Shown here: positions 57,237-64,000 of the stretch, in pieces | Layout of the letters: the number at the start of each line of letters is the position of its first letter | How positions within the stretch are numbered: position 1 is the stretch's first letter | From: Edolisoma coerulescens | Taxonomy: Eukaryota > Chordata > Aves > Passeriformes > Campephagidae | Length of the DNA stretch: 64,000 bases | Direction: 5' to 3' | Assembly (NCBI GenBank): GCA_013397115.1 | Contig: VWZW01001657.1 | Coordinates: 808,356 to 872,355 of the forward strand | The notes under the pieces: model-generated | Seen by the model: the letters and a program-made list of their open reading frames with translations, nothing else | Told to the model about the DNA's origin: nothing | The model's database searches: none | Program-made: the position numbers and the translations under genes

Positions 57237-60200
57237 TATTTCTAATTTAGCTGCCTCTAGCCCATCTGCTAGAAGAAATCTAACCATAGGTATTAAAATG
57301 TACAGTTATCCCCTACAACCCAGGATAATTTGTGTGAGACCTAAATTACCCTTATTGTTACACTTGGGTACCTTATTTCAAGTCTGCATCTCCTTATCAT
57401 CATCTCCCTTATTAATTTTAGGTGCTGACCATCAGAGGCATTTAAACTTCAACCAAAACACATTTTTGAAAGCAAACTCTCACATCAAAACCGGGGGGTT
57501 GTTTAACCAGCCCAGTAAACATATATGACTCCTAATAATCCCCCCACCTCTCCTGGAGTTTTCTGGCTTTTGCTTCTAGAGTTTTCATCACCTTTGCAGG
57601 TAGTGACTAATACTGGTACATGGGACTGCAAATGTGTGATTCTGACTGAAACTGAGTCCAGGCTGGGTCAGCTGCAGGTGCTGCTTGTGGGGGTCCCTGC
57701 AGCACACCAGTTCCCTTTGAGTCACCAGCTTCTCCACAAATGTCCCTGTAACTTTCAGGGAGAATTATTAAATATCTTGTGCAGAAAAAAATACTCAAAG
57801 TTTCTTGATAAGCAGGAGTTTGATTGTATTACTCCAAGCAATGCATTTGCAAAAGGAGTCACAGCCGTAGCCCCAGTTCTAGAGTTCTTCCTGAAAACTG
57901 GCACATCCCTTGTCTGTACTTGCAGTGGTTGTTATGGCTCTTCTGGAGCAAGGAAATCCCAGTTTGCCTCGATCACCACCGCAGAGATCACCTGCTAGTT
58001 TGTGCTGAGTTCCACAGCTCTGGTTTGTTCCAGGGCTTTGCTGAAAGGCAGAAACCACTTAAGAATTGAACCTATCTCAGAACCATTCTAAGGCTATTTT
58101 CAAATACATTTGCTAAGTTTTATCCAACCTAGACAGTACTCTGGGACAGCTGCTTGATCTGGGAGCATTTCCAAGGACACTGGGGTTGGGGCATCCTTGG
58201 GGGGTGCCCCCAGCCTGCAGCCCGGTGCAGCTGAGGGCACGGGGGGGCTGCACCTTGCACTGGCCCTGGGGAGCCTTTCCCACCTCCGCAGGGATGGTGC
58301 AGGCAGTCGGCAGCAGCACCTGCTCATTAATGATCCAGTAACATGTTTAATTTCTCTTTTGGGGCAGGCTGGGGCAGCCCTGCAGGACGTGTGACACGGG
58401 TGACCTGTGCTGCTGCTTGTGTTCCTGCTGGCAGCAAGCCCTGCACACCCTCAGTAGAAACAGCTCTGGAGGAAAGGTTGAGCCTTTGCTTCTGCAAGGT
58501 GGAACTGGCTCAGAGATTACCTTCAACACCACATCTGCTTGTGAGAGGCAAAGGTGGGTGTCACACTTCCCGGGCTCTTGTGTCTAGGACATGCTGTTTA
58601 ACCTAAAAAGCATGTTACAATGCGATTTGATGGCACAGTACAGCTTTTGGTCACTCCTCACAATATTTAATTAACACATCACTGGGCTCTAGTCACTGTA
58701 ATTATTGGAACATATTTTTCCAAATCAGAGTGTGTCAACAAAACAGTAAGATAAATATCACACTTGAAGCCTCCTTCCCAGTTGCTGCAGCTCACGCTGA
58801 TGGCAAGTGTTGCTGGAGTAAAAAAAATCCCAGCATTTTTAGAGAGATTTCCTAACAGCCCTTTCAACAGATACGAAACTAGACATGTTGAAATAACACT
58901 TGTCACTTACATGTTTGTTTGAAATATGATTCTCATTTAGGGTATCATTCATTATTTCATTCAAACGCCTGTGTTCCCTGAAGAAATACGAGACTGCTGT
59001 CCTATCCTCTCCAGCTCCCACGCCTACAACAACAGTATTTTATTCAAAGGGAGTATCTCTTTCAGACTCTAATAATGGGCTGCTTGGCTCTTCTTTCTCT
59101 GTCTTCAGAGACGTGATCCTCTTGAGCTGCCAATTTTTAGCCTGGTATATGCTTATAAATGTATCGTTCTGAGACTCTGAACGCTGAAGTGTGTTGGGAT
59201 TTTTTGCACAATATTTTCCTTTCAGAGAATTTCATGGGAAACTGAGTGCATCTTATTTTAAAAATAAAGAAATCATTCCCTCAACTCTGGACTCTTCCGT
59301 GCTACTTGGCTATGGATAATATTTGTGTAAATTACTGGAAAACATGCCTTCATTCTTAAAGTATTATTTTTCAATCTCTTTTTATTAAAAAGGTGTTGGG
59401 GTTTTTTTGTCGGGTGACTCCCTCATGCCTTCGTGGAGCAGCTCTGCAGGGCACAGCCTCTCCCCAGTGTGTCACCAGCCATTCCTGAAGGGCAGAACTG
59501 CTGCTGTGGGGCTGGTGAGCACTACATCTGTCCCAGTTTATCATCTCGAGCTGTAGCTGCTCCTGAAAGCCAGCAAAGCCCGAGTGCCTGCAGCACTGCA
59601 TTTTTGGGCTTGGCAGGACACACATCCCTGTGCTCACCAGGGCTGTTGAACTCAGCTCTGGCCCCACAGGAGCCCAGAGCACTCTCAGCACCCTCCACGG
59701 TGCCCCCAGAGCCAGGCTGTGCCCGAGCCCGGGCGGTGCTGGCACACAGGAGTGTGGTGTGCAGCTGGGCCAGCTGGTCCTGCGGGGCCTGAACACCCCT
59801 TGGTGCCCCCTGTGCCTGGTCCGGCTGTGCTGCTGTCACACACAAGGAATCATTTGTGCCACGGTGCCAGTAAAGCCTGACAGGATGAGTGTAAATAGAG
59901 CAGGGGGATGTGCTGGGCTTTGGTAACCCTGGGCACCTCCCCTCCCCACAAACCCTGCCCTTGGCAGGGCGATGAAGTCAACCCGCCCAAACAAGTTCTC
60001 ATGAATGACAGGCTTAATAGAATCTTCCTTAAGCCTCGAAATTGTTCCCACAAACCCTGGTCCTTTTAAGTCGTCTATTGCCACCTTCAGCCCCGGCGCT
60101 GTCGCTGATGTGGCTCTGTGCTCCCTCAGCACCACGGCAGCCTCCCAGGGCTAAGGCTAATACCTTTCCTTCTAGGGCAGCAGCTCCTGCACACGGCCAG

Positions 60201-63200
60201 GGCTTCTGCTTCTCGCCCGGCGATGCCTCGTGGCAGAGCTGCAGGAAGTGCCTCCAGCTGGTGCTTACATTCAAATGTTTGCACTAGCATGTTCCCACTA
60301 GGCTGCCTCAACAGCAAAATATTGAGTTCAGTGCACTCTCACTACTTGATGTTTTTATCGTTTAAGGCTTGAGACAACTTGTAAATGCTTAAAATAGCGT
60401 GAAAATCCCTGTGCTGGCACGGACTCCCAGCCTTATTGGAAGGCTGTCTGCTGTTCTCCTGGTGTGGAAGTTTCATATGTTCCAGAGAACAATTATGGAA
60501 GAGCAAAATTTTAAATAACCAAGGCTATATGGCAGTTATCATTTAAAAGGAAATCCATAGCTTAAGCGTGTCAGGATAACGGGCTGATTTAAAAATCAGA
60601 ATTGATGAGCAACCAGGTGTCCATAAATGACTACCTTGCCTTCAGAGTGTTCCATTATAGGATCACCATTGAATTTCCCCAATTTTTTAAAGGTATTAAA
60701 TGACACTCTATTTTTTGTATAAACTACAAATAGCTGCACTATTTCCAGGTTCTGCATGTTCCTGGAACATAATATGTAATGTAAACTTTGCTGAGTGAAG
60801 GAAGGAGGAAGCGGGGAGAAGGGTTACAGGAGCAGCTGAGTGTTTGCTCCTGGCAGCTCAGGTGTGGGAGCTCGTCCTGGGGCAGGGCGATGAGCCTCGG
60901 CAAGTTCATGGTGCAGGTCTTCTCACACGGACAGGCTGAGCCCACCCCTCACCTTAGCAGCCCTGGCCTGGGCCTGTTCAGGGCTCCATTCTTCCAGCAG
61001 TCGCTGCTCCAGGCTGTGTGTTCCCCAGAGTAAAGCTAGAGCAGCTCTGCCCTGTCCCTGCTGGCAGCTCCTCCCTGCAGAGGTACCCAGCCAGGAGGGT
61101 TGTGACTGCTGCCCGCCGTGCCTTGGTTCTCACTCACTGACCCCCGGAGGTCTCCCCCTTGCCACCAGGAAAGCCTGGGTTTGCTTGGGGAGCGAGGGGG
61201 ATGGCAGCCTGAGTGTGAGCATGGCCTGTGCCTGCCCTGCCGGGACTCCGGGGCGAGGTACCACGGCTCCCACAGGCTCTCTGCGGGTGCCTGCCACCCC
61301 TCTGCTCTGGCACACAGGAGAAAACACGTGCTGGCTCGTGGCTTTTGGAAGCAATGAATCCAAAACAGGACACACGGGCTTGATGGGTGCAGTCCCCCAG
61401 CCCTGCCCCAGCACTCAGAGCCTGCCCAGAGGGTGGGAGGGAGATGCCAGCCCCTGTGAGACTGTGTGAGGCTGGTCCCTCACAGGGGACAGGTGACTTG
61501 GCCAAGGAAATGACTGCCAATGTACCTGTCTGCAATCACAGTGCTGCTTGTCCTGCTTGTTCAATGATCTTAAAGTCTTGGTTGGAAACTCCTCCGGAGC
61601 AGGGAAGAAGCAACATCCGTGTTGCTGTTTCTAACAGAGGAGTGTGGCTGGGGCTGAGAGAGACACGGGCTGCTGTTACCACCGTGGGACTGTAACTGGT
61701 GTGACGGACAGCAGGCAGCGGGTTTGCTCTGTGCTCTGACAGTGGCCATTAGCTGGGGACATCTGACCGAGTTACAGCCTCCCTCTGCCAGGGAAACCTC
61801 TCCCTTGGCATGGCCTCTCTTGGGAAATGATGGCTTTAGCTTCTAGGCTAGAGTGGGAAAGAAATGTCTCGTGTTGGTTTCTAGCCAAATCCTTCACGTA
61901 AAAAAAAATCACAAATGCCTTTTCCTCAAGACTTTCAGCATGTTCTGATGCCCAGCCTGCCATGGCAGAAACCCAGGACACCCCTGGGCTGCCTCAAACA
62001 GCATGCCATGAGTACTGCCAGAGGCCTTTGGCTCACTGATAAGCTGCTTATCTTCAAACCATCCATTTTTTATTTCACTCTGAATAAATACTCCTCTCTG
62101 CTGGCTCATAAAGTTGTCTCTTTGGGCAAAAGAATGACTCGAGTTCAACCTTAGCTGTTAAGTCATTCTTTATCTTTTTTTAACAGCATGCACATGATCA
62201 TACACTCCTTTAAATCTTCCTGAGAGAGAGTGGCAGTATCCAAACACATGGTTACCAGCTGCAGCCAGCAGTTAAACATCACACCCACGGTCTCTTCAGG
62301 TGCAGATGAAATCCAGATGCCCAAACACTTGAGTTCTCCACAAGGGAAATGCTAAATGGTGCATAAAACCAGTTCTATCTTGGCCTTTAATGCTATGGTC
62401 ATATTCAGATTATTTTTGCAGGAGCCCTAATGACTAGTTGCTAGCTTTTTTTTTTTTTTTTTAAGTATGTTGTTTTACCATTCTGGATAATTTAAAAATG
62501 CCAACAATACTAAAACACATCTGCTGAGAGAGGATGTTTGCTTCATCTCGAAATGGCTTGATGTTTCGGGAAATGTTTCGGGCCTCACAGGAGTCCCAAG
62601 GCGGAGATGTGAGTGTGAGAAGCTTCTAGGAATGTGGAGCTCTTTGCTGCTTTTTCCTAGCACAGCTTTATTTTTAGCATGCCTCATGTTTAAGGGCCGT
62701 GTCTGGGAAACAACAGGAGGTACTTTAACTCCTTTCTATGAACAGCCTGAATGTTCATTCTTGATTTTTTTTGGCTTTATGAAACAGATTTTCCTCTTTA
62801 CAGCTGCGATAGCTCCATGAAATTGTAGGTGATGGCCACAGACTCACTGGGCTCATCAAGTTAAAAGTGAAATGAAGCAGGACGAATCTGTGCTCTGAGA
62901 GGCATCAAACCTGAAGCTCATCCTGCGCTTGCTGTCCCCACATGGAAGGTGCCAGCTGTCCCCAGCAGACGTGTGTGGGGCAGGCAGGAGCACGTGCCCT
63001 GTGCCCAGCACTGCCCCAGCCCTGCCCGCAGCACAGGGGAGAGCACAGGCTGGAGAAAAGCTGCCGCGGGAGGAGGCAGGACAGCCATGGCCACTGCGCC
63101 TCTGACGGCTCCTTCCTGCCCTATTCAAACTCACACGACCTTTTCTCATCAGCAGAAGGATAACTACACTTCCCTGGATCAGGCTCGCAGCAGAGCTCTG

Positions 63201-64000
63201 CAGGAGGCACAAAATGCATTTCACCACTTTCAGGATCAAAATGCTCTGGGTTTTGTTAGCATAACTACAGTGGGAGGTGACACTAAAGGGATTAAACATT
63301 TAGTGTCCCAAAATGAACAGAAATGAGGATAATATTGTTACTTTGCTGTCTCAGTCCCAGCTTCTCATGGTGCTTTTCCCTTCCCCCGAGCAGCAGCCAT
63401 GTCCAAAGCCTGTGTGATGTCCCCAGCTGCCATGGCCCTGCCAGGGAGCTCTGCTTTGCCCTTACAGGGTTCAGCTTGTCCCTGTATCCCCCCATGCAGG
63501 TCACTGGGCCCTGGGGTGGAAAACAGCCTCTTCCATATATGTGTCTGCCACTGGTCTTCAGGTGGCCATTTATGTAATTTTTTAAAACCTAAATGCCTTA
63601 ATCGTGGTAAGTCTCATCCTTGTGAAAGTGTAATTCCATCTGATGCATGCTGGATGTGGCCACAGATGTGTCACCCTGTGCAGGACAAGCTTCCTGCCCT
63701 GAGCGTTTCCCAAGGGAGAAGTCAGGGAGTGGCTGCTTGCATGGCCTGGATACTCCTGCAGTCATAGCTGGGGACTGCATTTGTCCAAACCCAAAGAACT
63801 TTCTGTAATGGAAGCATAGACTTAATGCTTTCTCCTCATCCTGATACTAACTTCAGGAAAAAAATCAGTCCTGCATGTGAGTTTGTTGTATCAAATGCAT
63901 TGTGTGTGGCTGAGAGCTGCCAGGTGTGCTCTGCAGGTCTCTGAGGAGGGGTCCTGGTCCCCCAGGACTCTGAGGAGGGGATGCTCAGTGCTGCAGCTCA
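57237..64000. other. Intergenic, no recognised gene
   Basis: This is mixed composition, with GC-richer patches (58190-58300, 59420-59830, 60880-61470, 62930-63080) between AT-rich stretches. Frames occur on both strands over the same patches and show no family motif I know. A run of 17 T lies at 62446-62462. AT-rich stretches at 58680-59040 and 60480-60660 could be conserved regulatory DNA, which cannot be told without alignment. Confidence 0.55.

Noticed and set aside
59800..59820. CTCF-like GGTGCCCCCTGTGCC on the minus strand
   Set aside because: The reverse complement aligns poorly in the CCASYAG half of the motif, so it is too weak to pair confidently with the site at 23864.
54100..64000. 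Many 60-150 residue frames on both strands downstream of PANK3
   Set aside because: They overlap each other on opposite strands, have no recognised motif or consistent splice structure, and cluster in GC-rich patches where stop codons are rare.

Overview
The window is vertebrate nuclear DNA and almost certainly avian. It holds split genes with consensus GT-AG introns, CR1 LINE 3' ends, and solo LTRs resembling the avian ERVL-type LTRs I know. The two genes lie in the SLIT3 then PANK3 order, on the same strand, which matches the known vertebrate synteny. I would guess a neoavian or passerine bird, but the species cannot be fixed from the sequence. No bacterial, phage or CRISPR-type content is present.

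Layout, all genes on the + strand. (1) 1-13005 is intronic sequence of SLIT3, with a GC-rich island at about 8300-9060 carrying two GC-rich tandem repeats and a CTCF-like motif. (2) 13006-19319 holds the last four coding exons of SLIT3: the end of the third laminin G domain, the C-terminal EGF repeats and the cystine-knot domain. A 3' UTR follows, with a poly(A) signal at 20133. (3) About 20160-31080 is intergenic. It contains a strong CTCF-like motif, an antisense CR1 whose tail has become a pentanucleotide microsatellite, an antisense ERVL-type LTR fragment, and a CG/TG/TA alternating microsatellite. It also contains a 2,027-bp direct tandem duplication with a single N at the joint, which is probably an assembly artefact. 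(4) 31080-31620 is the PANK3 CpG-island promoter, broken by a 100-N gap. (5) 31451-47828 holds the complete PANK3 coding sequence: seven coding exons that sum to exactly 370 codons plus stop, with miR-103 in intron 5 and a sense solo LTR in intron 4. (6) 47829 to about 52700 or 54070 is a long AT-rich 3' UTR. (7) About 54070-64000 is intergenic with no recognised gene.

The genes are functionally unrelated neighbours. SLIT3 encodes a secreted ligand for ROBO receptors. PANK3 encodes the rate-setting enzyme of coenzyme A synthesis and hosts miR-103, a metabolic and Dicer-targeting microRNA. I found no convincing new biological system. The observations most worth checking are the near-identical tandem duplication, the gap in the PANK3 promoter, the intronic CpG island in SLIT3, the two outward-facing CTCF-like motifs, the in-frame tandem splice acceptor in the last SLIT3 exon, and the intact solo LTR in PANK3 intron 4.
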